From Glutamicibacter protophormiae (GTDB taxonomy: Bacteria > Actinomycetota > Actinomycetes > Actinomycetales > Micrococcaceae), in NCBI RefSeq assembly GCF_014647495.1, contig NZ_BMPH01000003.1, positions 186,001 to 250,000 of the forward strand: a DNA stretch of 64,000 nucleotides. Direction: 5' to 3'. The translations under genes were made by a program, and so were the position numbers. Numbering within the stretch: the stretch's first letter is position 1; each line of letters begins with the position of its first letter. Below, one piece after another: positions 44,813 through 53,258 of the stretch. The notes under the pieces are model-generated. The model did no database searches. It saw only the letters and a list, made by a program, of their open reading frames with translations, and was not told the origin of the DNA.

Positions 44813-46012
44813 CTAGCGGATGCTGGCGCTTCCTTCTGACAGGCCGGTACGCACAGGGCCGGAAATCCATTGCTCCAGCATCTCGTTGTGCTGCCCGAGA
44901 ACCGGAGCCGGCGAGGGAGGCACCGAGCCGGTCAGCCGCAGTGGAGATGCCAACGTCTTGAATCCATCAGATTCCACCGCAACAGTTCCGCGATATACCG
45001 AATGTTCGCTGGCCAAGGCGTCATTGACCGATTGTACCTTCGAGACCGGAACTTGGTGCTCGGAGAGCAAGGCAATCGCCTGGTCGGCGCTGAACGGAGC
45101 CAGAGCTTCTTCCAACGCCGCGCGGAACTCGACCGGGTAGGTGTTGCGCAGCGTCTGTTCCTTGAATCGCTCGTCCTCTAGCCATTCTGGTCGGTTCAGT
45201 GCTTCGGTCAGGCGTGGGAACAGCCGGTCGCCCGCAATAGCAATGGCAATGGAACCGGACCCCGTGGCATAGGTGCTAAACGGAGTCGACATGGCGTGGT
45301 CGTTGCCGCAGGCGACTGGTTCTTCGCCGTGCAGTGCTCGCATGCCAACGGATTCCAAGACCGAGATCAGGCTGTCGAGCATGGCCACGTCGACCTGCTG
45401 GCCCTTGCCGGTGTTGTGCCGCTCGTTGACGGCGGCCAGCGCTGCAATGGCGCCGTAGAGGCCGGGAATGAGGTCGCCCAAGCTGACACCGGTGCGGGTC
45501 GGTTCTCCTCCTGGCCATCCGGTGATCGACATGAGACCGCTCATGGCCTGAGCGATCAAGTCGTAGGCAGGTGCCTTCTGCAACGGCCCGTCCTGCCCGA
45601 AGCCTGAGATGCTCACGATGATCAGGCGGGGATTGATTGCCATGAGATCTTCTGCTGCCAGCCCTAGGCGGGCCATCACGCCGGGGCGGAAGTTTTCAAT
45701 GAGGATGTCCGAGCGGCGCACCAGTTCAAGCAGCTGTTCGCGCTGTTCGTCAAGCTTCAGATCCATGGTAAGGCCGTACTTGCTGCGGTTGAACAGCCGG
45801 TAGTAGGCGGATTCCCCGTTGTACCAGGGGCCGAAATGCCGTGAATCGTCGCCTTCAGGGCTTTCGATCTTGATGACCTCGGCGCCCAGATCGGCCAGGA
45901 TCATGGCGCAGAAAGGGCCGGCAAGAACTCGTGAGAGGTCAAGAACGCGCAGCCCCTCAAGGGAACCAGGGGTGTTCAGCGACGCTGGTTCTGGACGATC
46001 GTTGAGGGACAT
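44813..46012 (-). CDS. Family III CoA-transferase (CaiB/BaiF type)
   Basis: A 399-residue class III CoA-transferase: front block LEGLRVLDLSRVLAGPFCAM, LGAEVIKIESPEGDDSRHFG, ENFRPGVMARLGL, and the catalytic aspartate D151 in APAYDLIAQAMSGLMSITG. It moves CoA from one acid to another. The gene is divergent from the IclR gene and shares a 141-nt gap holding the IclR-type palindrome. AAAGGA lies 8 nt before the ATG at 46012. Relatives act on carnitine, oxalate, glutarate, phenyllactate and others; the substrate is unknown. The link to an acyl-CoA dehydrogenase and hut genes suggests an imidazole acid. Confidence 0.92.
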   Translation of the reverse strand: MSLNDRPEPASLNTPGSLEGLRVLDLSRVLAGPFCAMILADLGAEVIKIESPEGDDSRHFGPWYNGESAYYRLFNRSKYGLTMDLKLDEQREQLLELVRRSDILIENFRPGVMARLGLAAEDLMAINPRLIIVSISGFGQDGPLQKAPAYDLIAQAMSGLMSITGWPGGEPTRTGVSLGDLIPGLYGAIAALAAVNERHNTGKGQQVDVAMLDSLISVLESVGMRALHGEEPVACGNDHAMSTPFSTYATGSGSIAIAIAGDRLFPRLTEALNRPEWLEDERFKEQTLRNTYPVEFRAALEEALAPFSADQAIALLSEHQVPVSKVQSVNDALASEHSVYRGTVAVESDGFKTLASPLRLTGSVPPSPAPVLGQHNEMLEQWISGPVRTGLSEGSASIR

Positions 46013-46116
46013 GGTGGTGAATCCTTTTTCTGTGGCTTGAAGCACGCCAGCTGTTAGTTGTTGTTTCCATCACAGCATTGAATGACCGTCCGAACCCAAT
46101 CGACCCTGATTAAGTC

Positions 46117-46132
46117 GTCTGGGATTACAGAC
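46117..46132. promoter_or_regulatory. IclR-type operator, copy 1
   Basis: GTCTGGGATTACAGAC, a near-perfect palindrome in the CoA-transferase/IclR gap, ten bases upstream of the -10 of the iclR-like gene, where the -35 would lie. It is identical over 18 bases (TCGTCTGGGATTACAGAC) to copy 2. Repression of both divergent genes is inferred. Confidence 0.8.
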
Positions 46133-46141
46133 TTCTTGGCT

Positions 46142-46147
46142 TACTAT
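46142..46147 (+). promoter_or_regulatory. -10 hexamer of the IclR gene
   Basis: TACTAT lies 6 nt before the ATG at 46154, so the transcript is predicted to start at the start codon. The operator copy 1 overlaps the -35 position. Confidence 0.6.
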
Positions 46148-46153
46148 TGTCGG

Positions 46154-46993
46154 ATGGGAGTGAATAATGCGCCGCAGGTTCCCGCGGCTAAGAATGTGCT
46201 GTCGGTGCTAAGGTATATTGCCGCGCAGGCCGGGCCGGTGGGCGCCGGCGCCATTGTGCGGGATGTCGGTCTGCCTCGCTCCACGACTTACCACCTGTTG
46301 GCAGCCCTGATTGAAGATGGCTTCGTTACGCACCTGCCAGAGGAGCGCAAGTATGCGCTGGGTGTGACGGCCCATGAGCTCGGTTCCGGATATTCGCGTC
46401 AGGCGCCGCTGCAACGTATTGCACGATATCCAATGACTCAGTTAGTGGAGCGCACCAAACGCACGGCGCATCTGGCTATCATGCATGGACGCGACGTCAT
46501 CTACGTCATCGAGGAACGTGCCAAGCGGCAGGCCGACCTAGTGACCAATCCCGGTGTGAGGCTGCCCGCCCACCTCACGGCCAGCGGACGGGCAATGCTT
46601 GCGACTTTTTCCGCTGAACAACTTGCAGCCTTGTATCCTGGCCCGGAAGCCTTCCCTACGAGGTATGAAACCGGGGTACATACCCCTGAAGCGCTCAACG
46701 AACTTCTAGTCCAGATTCGCGCGGTTGGGTATTCGTGGGAGCAGGACGAGGTGACCGAGGGATTTTCATCCATTGCCGTCCCTGTCATGGACCACGCCGG
46801 GCATGCGGTGGCCAGCGTGACACTCACTATTGCTAACAGAGAAAATCTGAATAAAGCTGCAGCATCGCGGAATGCCACTGTGGGGGTTCTTCCCGAGCGC
46901 ACCATACACTTGGAGGATTTGGTCTCCGAGTGGCTACCGCAAGTCACTAGGACCGCGGCCGAAATCTCACGCAGGTTGCGTCCAAGCGGGTGA
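46154..46993 (+). CDS. IclR-family transcriptional regulator
   Basis: A 279-residue IclR protein. N-terminal winged helix: KNVLSVLRYIAAQAGPVGAG, GLPRSTTYHLLAALIEDGFV. The C-terminal effector domain has RLPAHLTASGRAMLATF and VTEGFSSIAVPVMDHAGHAV. IclR regulators sense small carboxylic acids. It lies between a CoA-transferase and a permease/acyl-CoA dehydrogenase pair, and its presumed operator recurs upstream of hutU. The start at 46154 is chosen because it is 6 nt after TACTAT; an in-frame ATG at 46082 would add 24 residues that cross the operator. Confidence 0.92.
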   Translation: MGVNNAPQVPAAKNVLSVLRYIAAQAGPVGAGAIVRDVGLPRSTTYHLLAALIEDGFVTHLPEERKYALGVTAHELGSGYSRQAPLQRIARYPMTQLVERTKRTAHLAIMHGRDVIYVIEERAKRQADLVTNPGVRLPAHLTASGRAMLATFSAEQLAALYPGPEAFPTRYETGVHTPEALNELLVQIRAVGYSWEQDEVTEGFSSIAVPVMDHAGHAVASVTLTIANRENLNKAAASRNATVGVLPERTIHLEDLVSEWLPQVTRTAAEISRRLRPSG

Positions 46994-47035
46994 TGCCACG
47001 AGAAGCCGGCTTAAGCGGAGGGGGAAACGAAAAAG

Positions 47036-47092
47036 ACTTCCGGAGGGTGCCGCGACTTCTTCGGTAAAGAAGTTGCCGCACCCTCCGGAAGT
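47036..47092. terminator. Long bidirectional terminator between iclR and permease genes
   Basis: A 26-bp stem (47036-47061 with 47067-47092) with two mismatches and a five-base loop CGGTA lies between convergent stop codons. Confidence 0.88.
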
Positions 47093-47147
47093 TCCACTTG
47101 CAGTGTTCAGGTCTTGGACGCCGGTGGCTAGGCGCGGTGCGAAGTGC

Positions 47148-48581
47148 CTAGTCCGCTACGCCTGGTGGGAAAACCATTTCTTTGGGAGGGTGCTGGAACT
47201 TGCGGGCCACGGGGTAGTACACCGCAGCAGTCACGACCAGACCGACAATCCATGAAATATCGGCGCCCCCCAAAAGCGCTGTCATCGGCCCGGTGTACAT
47301 CGTCTGGGCGAGAAATGGGATCTGGACCAGCACGCCAACAACGTAGGTGATCAGGGCCGGGACATTCCACTTTCCGTAGCGTCCCTTTGGATCATAGAGC
47401 GCGGGAATGTCGACCTTCTCCTTGGAAATCAGATAGTAATCAACCAGGTTGATTGAGCTCCACGGAATGAAGACCATCAGCAGCATCAGCACGAAGTTCT
47501 TGAAGTTGGAAATGAATTCTTCGGTCGCCAGGATCGCAATCAGGATTGAAATGGTGATGAATCCGATGACGTAGGCGAAACGAACCCACGGGGCAAAGCG
47601 CAGCTGGCGGGTAAACGCGCTGACAGAGGTCAGGATCGTCATGTATCCGCCGTAGGCGTTGAGAGTATTGACCGTTAGCTTGCCGACGACGATCACTACG
47701 TACATCAATACGGCAATGGCTCCTCCGCCGGCAAGGTTGCCCACGAAGCCGATTTGCTGGTCGAGGAAATCCTGGCCGGGAGGCATCGCGATCGAAGCGA
47801 ACAGTGCGCCAAGAATCATTGACCACTGCGCGCCGAGGACCGAGCCCGAGAAACAACCGAGGAAAGTTCGATGTGCCGGGGTGTCGGCAGGGAGGTAACG
47901 GGAGTAGTCGGCCACGTACGGTCCGTAAGTCAGCTGCCATCCGGCGCTCAGTGAAATGGAGAGCAGGAAGGTCGGGATGGCGAAGCCTTCGGGGCTCAGG
48001 ATCGCGCCGATGTCGTTCGCCATGAATAGCCGAATACCCAAATAGGTGAAGCCGATGATCCCCACGGTCGTAGAAATGCGCCCCAGAGCGTGAATGTACT
48101 TGTAGCCGAGCGTTGCGACCAGAACGGTCAGTGCTCCGAAGACGACAAGACCGACAATCGGGTTTCCGGTGGGAATGATCTGGTCGACGGCCTGGCCGGC
48201 GAGCACAGCACCGGTTGCCGCGAAGCCCAGGTACATCACGATGACGAGCACCAGTGGAAGCACCGCTCCATAGACGCCGAACTGTGCGCGGCTGGAAATC
48301 ATCTGAGGCAGACCCAACTTAGGCCCCTGCGCGGCATGCAGAGCCATCACTGCACCGCCTAGAACATTGCCAATGAGCAGTCCGATGATTCCCCAGAACG
48401 CGTTGGCACCGAAGATCACCGAAAGGGACCCGGTGACGATGGCAGTAATTTGCATATTGGCACCAAACCACAGGGTGAACTGACCAAACGGCTTTCCGTG
48501 GCGTTCGCTTGCAGGCACAAAATCGATGCTGCGGCGCTCCACCGCCGGCCCGGTTGTGTTGACTGTTTCGATCCTTGACAT
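47148..48581 (-). CDS. NCS1-family permease (cytosine/purine/hydantoin type)
   Basis: A 477-residue transporter with 12 predicted helices. Family blocks are FGQFTLWFGANMQITAIVTG near the front, GPKLGLPQMISSRAQFG and GWQLTYGPYVADYSRYLP, which line the substrate site in CodB/Mhp1-like proteins. NCS1 carriers import nucleobases, hydantoins, allantoin or related heterocycles. Here the neighbours suggest an imidazole compound such as urocanate or imidazolepropionate. GGAGA lies 8 nt before the ATG at 48581. It is divergent from the acyl-CoA dehydrogenase gene and shares operator copy 2. Confidence 0.92.
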   Translation of the reverse strand: MSRIETVNTTGPAVERRSIDFVPASERHGKPFGQFTLWFGANMQITAIVTGSLSVIFGANAFWGIIGLLIGNVLGGAVMALHAAQGPKLGLPQMISSRAQFGVYGAVLPLVLVIVMYLGFAATGAVLAGQAVDQIIPTGNPIVGLVVFGALTVLVATLGYKYIHALGRISTTVGIIGFTYLGIRLFMANDIGAILSPEGFAIPTFLLSISLSAGWQLTYGPYVADYSRYLPADTPAHRTFLGCFSGSVLGAQWSMILGALFASIAMPPGQDFLDQQIGFVGNLAGGGAIAVLMYVVIVVGKLTVNTLNAYGGYMTILTSVSAFTRQLRFAPWVRFAYVIGFITISILIAILATEEFISNFKNFVLMLLMVFIPWSSINLVDYYLISKEKVDIPALYDPKGRYGKWNVPALITYVVGVLVQIPFLAQTMYTGPMTALLGGADISWIVGLVVTAAVYYPVARKFQHPPKEMVFPPGVAD

Positions 48582-48678
48582 GTGTCGTTCTCCAAATTTT
48601 TGGGAAGCCACATTCGGTTGTGGCTCATCAAGCATGCTTTGAAAAGTTGGCAAGATTATGAAGTGTGACACGAATCTC

Positions 48679-48694
48679 GTCTGGGATTACAGAC
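48679..48694. promoter_or_regulatory. IclR-type operator, copy 2
   Basis: GTCTGGGATTACAGAC, identical to copy 1, in the 207-nt gap between the divergent permease and acyl-CoA dehydrogenase genes, 98 and 95 bases from their start codons. Confidence 0.8.
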
Positions 48695-48788
48695 AAACGA
48701 AGCTTTTCTGTGATCCAGGCCATTGATGGTCTGAAAGTAAGGCTATGTTCGATGGAGAACGGCCCGACACTTCTTCTGGAGGATCACA

Positions 48789-49988
48789 ATGACAACCAAC
48801 GCTTCAGCGCCAACTGCTGCCACCGAATTGCCATATGCGGACGGAGACTTCTTCGGCTTCGAGTCCCTCTTGCCAGCCCACGAGCTTGATCGGCTGAACG
48901 CCATCCGCGACTGGGTGGAGGCAGAGGTTCGCCCAATCGCGCAGGACCACTGGAATCGCAGCGAATTCCCGGTCCACCTGATTCCGAAGATCGCCGAGCT
49001 GGACATGATCAGCCCGGTGCGCCGTCAGGGCTACTCCCACCTTCTGGCCGGCATGATCACCGCCGCCATCCACCGCGTCGATGCGTCCTTCGGAACGTTT
49101 TTCAGCGGCCATGACGGACTCTTCACTGGATCGATTGAGCTGCTGGCGTCCGAAGAACAGAAGGCCGCCTGGTTGCCTGACATCTACGCGCTGAAGAAGA
49201 CCGGCGTCTTCGCGATTACCGAACCGCTGGCCGGCTCAGATGTTGCCGGTGGCACACGGACGACCGCCGTACGAGACGGGGACAACTGGATCTTGAATGG
49301 CGAGAAGCGCTGGATCGGCAACTCGACCTTCTCCGACTATGTGCTCGTCTGGGCCAAGGATGTTGCTGACGACCAGGTCAAGGGGTTCCTCGTGGAGACC
49401 AAGACCCCGGGATTTAGCGCAACCCTGATGGAAAACCGCATCGCGCTTCGTGCGGTGCAGAACGCGGATATCGTGCTGGACAATGTAGTGGTACCGGATT
49501 TCTTCAAGCTCGCGAATGCCAACAGCTTCCGCGACACCAACAAGGTTCTGAAGTCCACTCGTGCCACGGTGGGCTGGCAGGCTGTCGGCCTGCAGATGGC
49601 AGCATTCGACGTAGCACGCAAGCATGCGGTGGAGCGACTGCAGTTCGGCAAGCCGATCGCCTCCTTCCAGCTCATCCAGGAACAGCTGGTCACCATCCTG
49701 TCCAACGCACAGGCTTCGATGGGCATGATGGTCCGCCTGGCCCAGATGGAAGACGAAGGCACCAGCCGCAACGAGCACTCGGCGCTGGCCAAGGCGTTCG
49801 TCACCAAGTGTATGCGCGAGAGCGTGGCGCTGGGTCGCAGCATCCTGGGTGGCAACGGCCTGCAGGTCGACTACGAAATTGGCAAGATCTTCTGCGATGC
49901 CGAGGCCATCTACACCTATGAGGGCACTTACGAAATCAACACCCTGGTCGCCGGCCGCGCGATCACTGGGGTGGCGGCGTTCGTCTAG
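48789..49988 (+). CDS. Acyl-CoA dehydrogenase, glutaryl-CoA-dehydrogenase-like
   Basis: A 399-residue flavoprotein dehydrogenase. Features: AITEPLAGSDVAGGTRTTAV, GEKRWIGNSTFSDYVLVWAK, KHAVERLQFGKPIASFQLIQ and the catalytic glutamate E378 in YTYEGTYEINTLVAGRAITG. The C-terminal block is closest to the glutaryl-CoA dehydrogenase group. However, the residue aligned with human Arg94 (mature numbering), which holds the glutarate carboxylate, is Gly102 in VDASFGTFFSG, so glutaryl-CoA is an unlikely substrate. It should oxidise a short acyl-CoA at the alpha-beta bond. GGAGG precedes the ATG. hutU follows after 159 nt. Confidence 0.92.
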   Translation: MTTNASAPTAATELPYADGDFFGFESLLPAHELDRLNAIRDWVEAEVRPIAQDHWNRSEFPVHLIPKIAELDMISPVRRQGYSHLLAGMITAAIHRVDASFGTFFSGHDGLFTGSIELLASEEQKAAWLPDIYALKKTGVFAITEPLAGSDVAGGTRTTAVRDGDNWILNGEKRWIGNSTFSDYVLVWAKDVADDQVKGFLVETKTPGFSATLMENRIALRAVQNADIVLDNVVVPDFFKLANANSFRDTNKVLKSTRATVGWQAVGLQMAAFDVARKHAVERLQFGKPIASFQLIQEQLVTILSNAQASMGMMVRLAQMEDEGTSRNEHSALAKAFVTKCMRESVALGRSILGGNGLQVDYEIGKIFCDAEAIYTYEGTYEINTLVAGRAITGVAAFV

Positions 49989-50018
49989 CCGGTCGGCGCT
50001 TCGGCGCATCATCGAATC

Positions 50019-50034
50019 GTCTGGGATGCCAGAC
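50019..50034. promoter_or_regulatory. IclR-type operator, copy 3, upstream of hutU
   Basis: GTCTGGGATGCCAGAC, a perfect 6-bp-arm palindrome and close match to copies 1 and 2 (differs at two central positions). It lies between the acyl-CoA dehydrogenase stop and the hutU start, 113 bases before the ATG, and suggests hutU is controlled by the same IclR regulator. Confidence 0.75.
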
Positions 50035-50147
50035 GGGTAGATGTGCCGGAGCGCACATTTCCGGGACCGTGGATGGTTCGATTAATACCAAGAACCCTAC
50101 CTCGGGAATCCACTCCAGACTTCAAGCACACCAACGAAGGAATTATC

Positions 50148-51827
50148 ATGAGCTTCACCCAGCACGACCCCTCACGGGTCATCCGCGCACCTCGCGGCAC
50201 CACCCTCACCGCCAAGTCCTGGGCCACCGAAGCCCCGCTGCGCATGCTGATGAACAACCTCGACCCGGAGGTCGCCGAGCGTCCCGAAGACCTGGTGGTC
50301 TACGGCGGCACCGGCCGCGCCGCCCGCTCCTGGGAAGCCTACGACGCCATCATCAAGACCCTGACCGATCTGGAAGAGGACGAGACCCTGCTGGTCCAGT
50401 CCGGCAAGCCGGTCGGCGTGTTCAAGACCAACAAGTGGGCGCCGCGCGTGCTGATCGCCAACTCGAATCTGGTGGGCGACTGGGCCACCTGGCCCGAGTT
50501 CCGCAAGCTCGAGGCCGAGGGCCTGATGATGTACGGCCAGATGACCGCCGGTTCCTGGATCTACATCGGCACCCAGGGCATCCTGCAGGGCACCTACGAG
50601 ACCTTCGCCGCCATCGGTGTCAAGCGATTCAACGGGACCCTGGCCGGCACCTTGACCCTGACCGGCGGCTGCGGCGGCATGGGCGGCGCCCAGCCGCTGG
50701 CCGTCACCCTCAACGGCGGCGCCTGCCTGATCGTTGACGTCTCCGAGGACCGCCTGCGCCGCCGCATGGGCAAGCGCTACCTGGACGACGTGGAGCTGGA
50801 CCTGGACGCAGCCGTTGCCAAGGTCACCGCAGCCAAGAACGAAGGCCGCGCACTGTCCGTGGGCTACGTCGGCAACGCCGCCGAGGTCTTCCCTGAACTG
50901 CTGCGCCGCCAGAAGGCCGGCGAGATCTCCATCGACATCGTCACCGACCAGACCTCGGCCCACGACCCGCTGTCCTACCTTCCGGTGGAATACACCGTGG
51001 AGCAGTGGGATGCCGAGGCGAAGGCCGACGAAATCGGCTTCACCAAGAAGGCCCAGGCCGCCATGGCCGCCCACGTCGAAGCCATGGTCGGCTTCCAGGA
51101 CATCGGCGCCGAGGTCTTCGACTACGGCAACTCGATCCGCGACGAGGCACGCAAGGGCGGCTACATGCGGGCCTTCGAATTCCCGGGCTTCGTTCCGGCC
51201 TACATCCGCCCGCTGTTCTGCGAGGGCCTTGGCCCGTTCCGCTGGGTGGCTCTGTCCGGCGATCCGGAGGACATCCGCGTCACCGACGAGGCGCTCAAGG
51301 AGCTCTTCCCGGAAAACGAGCACCTGCGCCGCTGGCTCGATGCGGCCGCCGAGCACGTTGAATTCGAGGGTCTTCCGGCCCGCATCTGCTGGCTGGGCTA
51401 CGGCGAGCGCCACAAGGCCGGCCTGCTGTTCAACAAGCTGGTCGCCGAGGGCAAGGTCTCCGCACCGATCGTGATCGGCCGCGACCACCTGGATTCCGGT
51501 TCGGTGGCCTCCCCGTACCGCGAAACCGAAGCCATGAAGGACGGCTCGGACGCGATTGCCGACTGGCCGCTGCTCAACGCCATGACCGCGGTGTCCTCCG
51601 GTGCCAGCTGGGTTTCGCTGCACCACGGCGGCGGAGTCGGCATTGGCCGCTCCATCCACGCCGGCCAGGTCTCGGTGGCCGATGGCACCGAGCTGGCAGC
51701 GGCCAAGCTCGAAGCGCTGCTGACGAACGACCCGGGCATGGGTGTCATCCGCCACGTGGATGCCGGCTATGAGCGCGCGGTAGATGTTGCCAACGAGCGC
51801 GGCGTGCGCATTCCGATGGCAGAGTAG
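50148..51827 (+). CDS. hutU: Urocanate hydratase
   Basis: A 559-residue urocanase. NAD-binding signatures [13 protein letters not shown] (residues 174-186) and [12 protein letters not shown], catalytic region DQTSAHDP, and [13 protein letters not shown] are visible. It hydrates urocanate to imidazolone propionate in the cytoplasm, using NAD as an electrophile. AAGGAA lies 8 nt before the ATG at 50148, which decides the start against an in-frame GTG at 50043. It is the first of four hut genes in this direction; histidine ammonia-lyase is absent from the window. Confidence 0.97.
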   Translation: MSFTQHDPSRVIRAPRGTTLTAKSWATEAPLRMLMNNLDPEVAERPEDLVVYGGTGRAARSWEAYDAIIKTLTDLEEDETLLVQSGKPVGVFKTNKWAPRVLIANSNLVGDWATWPEFRKLEAEGLMMYGQMTAGSWIYIGTQGILQGTYETFAAIGVKRFNGTLAGTLTLTGGCGGMGGAQPLAVTLNGGACLIVDVSEDRLRRRMGKRYLDDVELDLDAAVAKVTAAKNEGRALSVGYVGNAAEVFPELLRRQKAGEISIDIVTDQTSAHDPLSYLPVEYTVEQWDAEAKADEIGFTKKAQAAMAAHVEAMVGFQDIGAEVFDYGNSIRDEARKGGYMRAFEFPGFVPAYIRPLFCEGLGPFRWVALSGDPEDIRVTDEALKELFPENEHLRRWLDAAAEHVEFEGLPARICWLGYGERHKAGLLFNKLVAEGKVSAPIVIGRDHLDSGSVASPYRETEAMKDGSDAIADWPLLNAMTAVSSGASWVSLHHGGGVGIGRSIHAGQVSVADGTELAAAKLEALLTNDPGMGVIRHVDAGYERAVDVANERGVRIPMAE

Positions 51828-51862
51828 TTGAACTTGTCGTGGTGGCTGCACTCACTGGGTTT

Positions 51863-51892
51863 AAGGTGTGTGCAACCGCCCCGCACACCCTT
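51863..51892 (+). promoter_or_regulatory. Hairpin between hutU and the M20 amidohydrolase gene
   Basis: Imperfect stem AAGGTGTGTGC (51863-51873) with GCACACCCTT (51883-51892) and a short downstream T run in TTTG, in the 159-nt gap. It may be a terminator or attenuator that separates hutU from the next three genes. Confidence 0.5.
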
Positions 51893-51986
51893 TGCGCTGG
51901 AGACCTTCCTGCGCAATGAATGACAGTTCGGTTGCCGGCGCCGATAGTCAGGTTGCCGCTGCATCAAGAAAAGGACATTCCACAAC

Positions 51987-53258
51987 GTGAGCACAGTAAA
52001 TTCCCTGCTAGCCGCGATCAGCGGCGAGGGCCGCGACGCCAAGCGCGGCGGCTACTCGCGCCCGGTCTACTCGGACGCCGAGATTACGCTGCGCGAGTGG
52101 TTCATTGCCGAAGCCTCCGTGCGTGGGCTGGAGGTGTCCACGGATGCCAACGGCATCATCTGGGCTTGGTGGGATCTTCCGGGGTCCGCCGGGGACGACG
52201 CCTCGCGCAAGGGTTCGCTGGTCACCGGCTCCCACCTGGACTCCGTGCCCGGCGGCGGCGCCTTCGACGGCCCGCTGGGCGTGGCCAGCGCGCTGGCCGC
52301 CTATGACGTGCTGGCCGCCCGGGAAGCCTCCGGCGAGCTGGTGCGAAACCGTGCCCTGGCGCTGGCCGTCTTCCCGGAGGAGGAAGGCTCGCGCTTCGGG
52401 GTGGCCTGCCTGGGTTCCCGGCTGCTCAGCGGCGCCATCGACCCGGTGAAGGCGCTGAACCTGCGCGACGCGGAGGGCAACACCTTCGCTGACATCGCCG
52501 CCGCCAACGGGCTGGACCCGGCGCGCATGGGCCGCGACGAGAAGGCCCTGGCCCGGATCGGCGACTTCATCGAGCTGCATGTGGAGCAGGGCCGCGGGCT
52601 GAACACCGAACAATACACCGACGCCGCCGGCCGCGGGCCGGCCGTCGCGGTGGGCAGCTCCATCCTTGGCCACGGCCGCTGGCGGCTGAGCTTCAGCGGC
52701 CAGGGCAACCACGCCGGCACCACCTTGATGATCGACCGCGCCGATCCGATGGTGGCCGCCGCCCAGCTGGTGCTCAAGGTCCGCGAGATCGCCACGGCGC
52801 AGCCCGACGCCCGCGCCACCGTGGGCCGGCTGGAGCCGGTGCCCGGCGGCACCAACGTGATCGCCTCCCGCGTGGACATCTGGCTGGACGTGCGCCACCC
52901 GGACGACGCGGTCACCGCCCTGCTGGTGGAGAAGATCCACGGCCAGGCGCAGAAGATCGCCGCCTTCGAGGGCTGCTCCGTGGTGCTGACCGAGGAATCG
53001 CTCTCCGGCACCGTGCACTTCGACGCCGCGCTGAGCGCCTCGCTGGAACGCTCCGTGCACCGACTGGTTCCCGACGCCCCGGCGCTGCCCACCGGCGCCG
53101 GCCACGACGCCGGCGTGCTGGCCGCCTACCTGCCCACCGGCATGCTGTACGTGCGCAACCCTTCGGGCATCAGCCACTCGCCGGAAGAATACGTGGAAGA
53201 CGCCGATGCCGAGGCCGGCGTGCTGGCCTTGGCCGACGCCCTGGAGGACCTGCTGTGA
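51987..53258 (+). CDS. M20-family amidohydrolase (allantoate amidohydrolase/N-carbamoyl amino acid hydrolase type)
   Basis: A 423-residue zinc amidohydrolase of the AllC/HyuC/beta-ureidopropionase group. Metal-binding motifs are TGSHLDSVPGGGAFDGPLG, VFPEEEGSRFG and ELHVEQGRGLNTE; the dimer domain has GQGNHAGTTLMIDRADP. Members cleave N-carbamoyl or ureido groups. It sits between hutU and hutF and overlaps hutF by 4 nt, so it is part of the histidine pathway; hydrolysis of N-formylglutamate in place of HutG is the obvious idea. GTG start at 51987 follows AAAGGA. Confidence 0.9.
   Translation: MSTVNSLLAAISGEGRDAKRGGYSRPVYSDAEITLREWFIAEASVRGLEVSTDANGIIWAWWDLPGSAGDDASRKGSLVTGSHLDSVPGGGAFDGPLGVASALAAYDVLAAREASGELVRNRALALAVFPEEEGSRFGVACLGSRLLSGAIDPVKALNLRDAEGNTFADIAAANGLDPARMGRDEKALARIGDFIELHVEQGRGLNTEQYTDAAGRGPAVAVGSSILGHGRWRLSFSGQGNHAGTTLMIDRADPMVAAAQLVLKVREIATAQPDARATVGRLEPVPGGTNVIASRVDIWLDVRHPDDAVTALLVEKIHGQAQKIAAFEGCSVVLTEESLSGTVHFDAALSASLERSVHRLVPDAPALPTGAGHDAGVLAAYLPTGMLYVRNPSGISHSPEEYVEDADAEAGVLALADALEDLL

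Noticed and set aside
48789-49988. Simple annotation as glutaryl-CoA dehydrogenase with the CoA-transferase as glutarate system
   Set aside because: The arginine that binds the glutarate carboxylate is replaced by glycine, and the shared operators point to hut genes. It remains the main alternative if the alignment proves wrong.
51930-51960. Two GGTTGCCG copies between hutU and the M20 gene
   Set aside because: Short GC-rich direct repeat, unlike the IclR palindrome, and common by chance in this composition.
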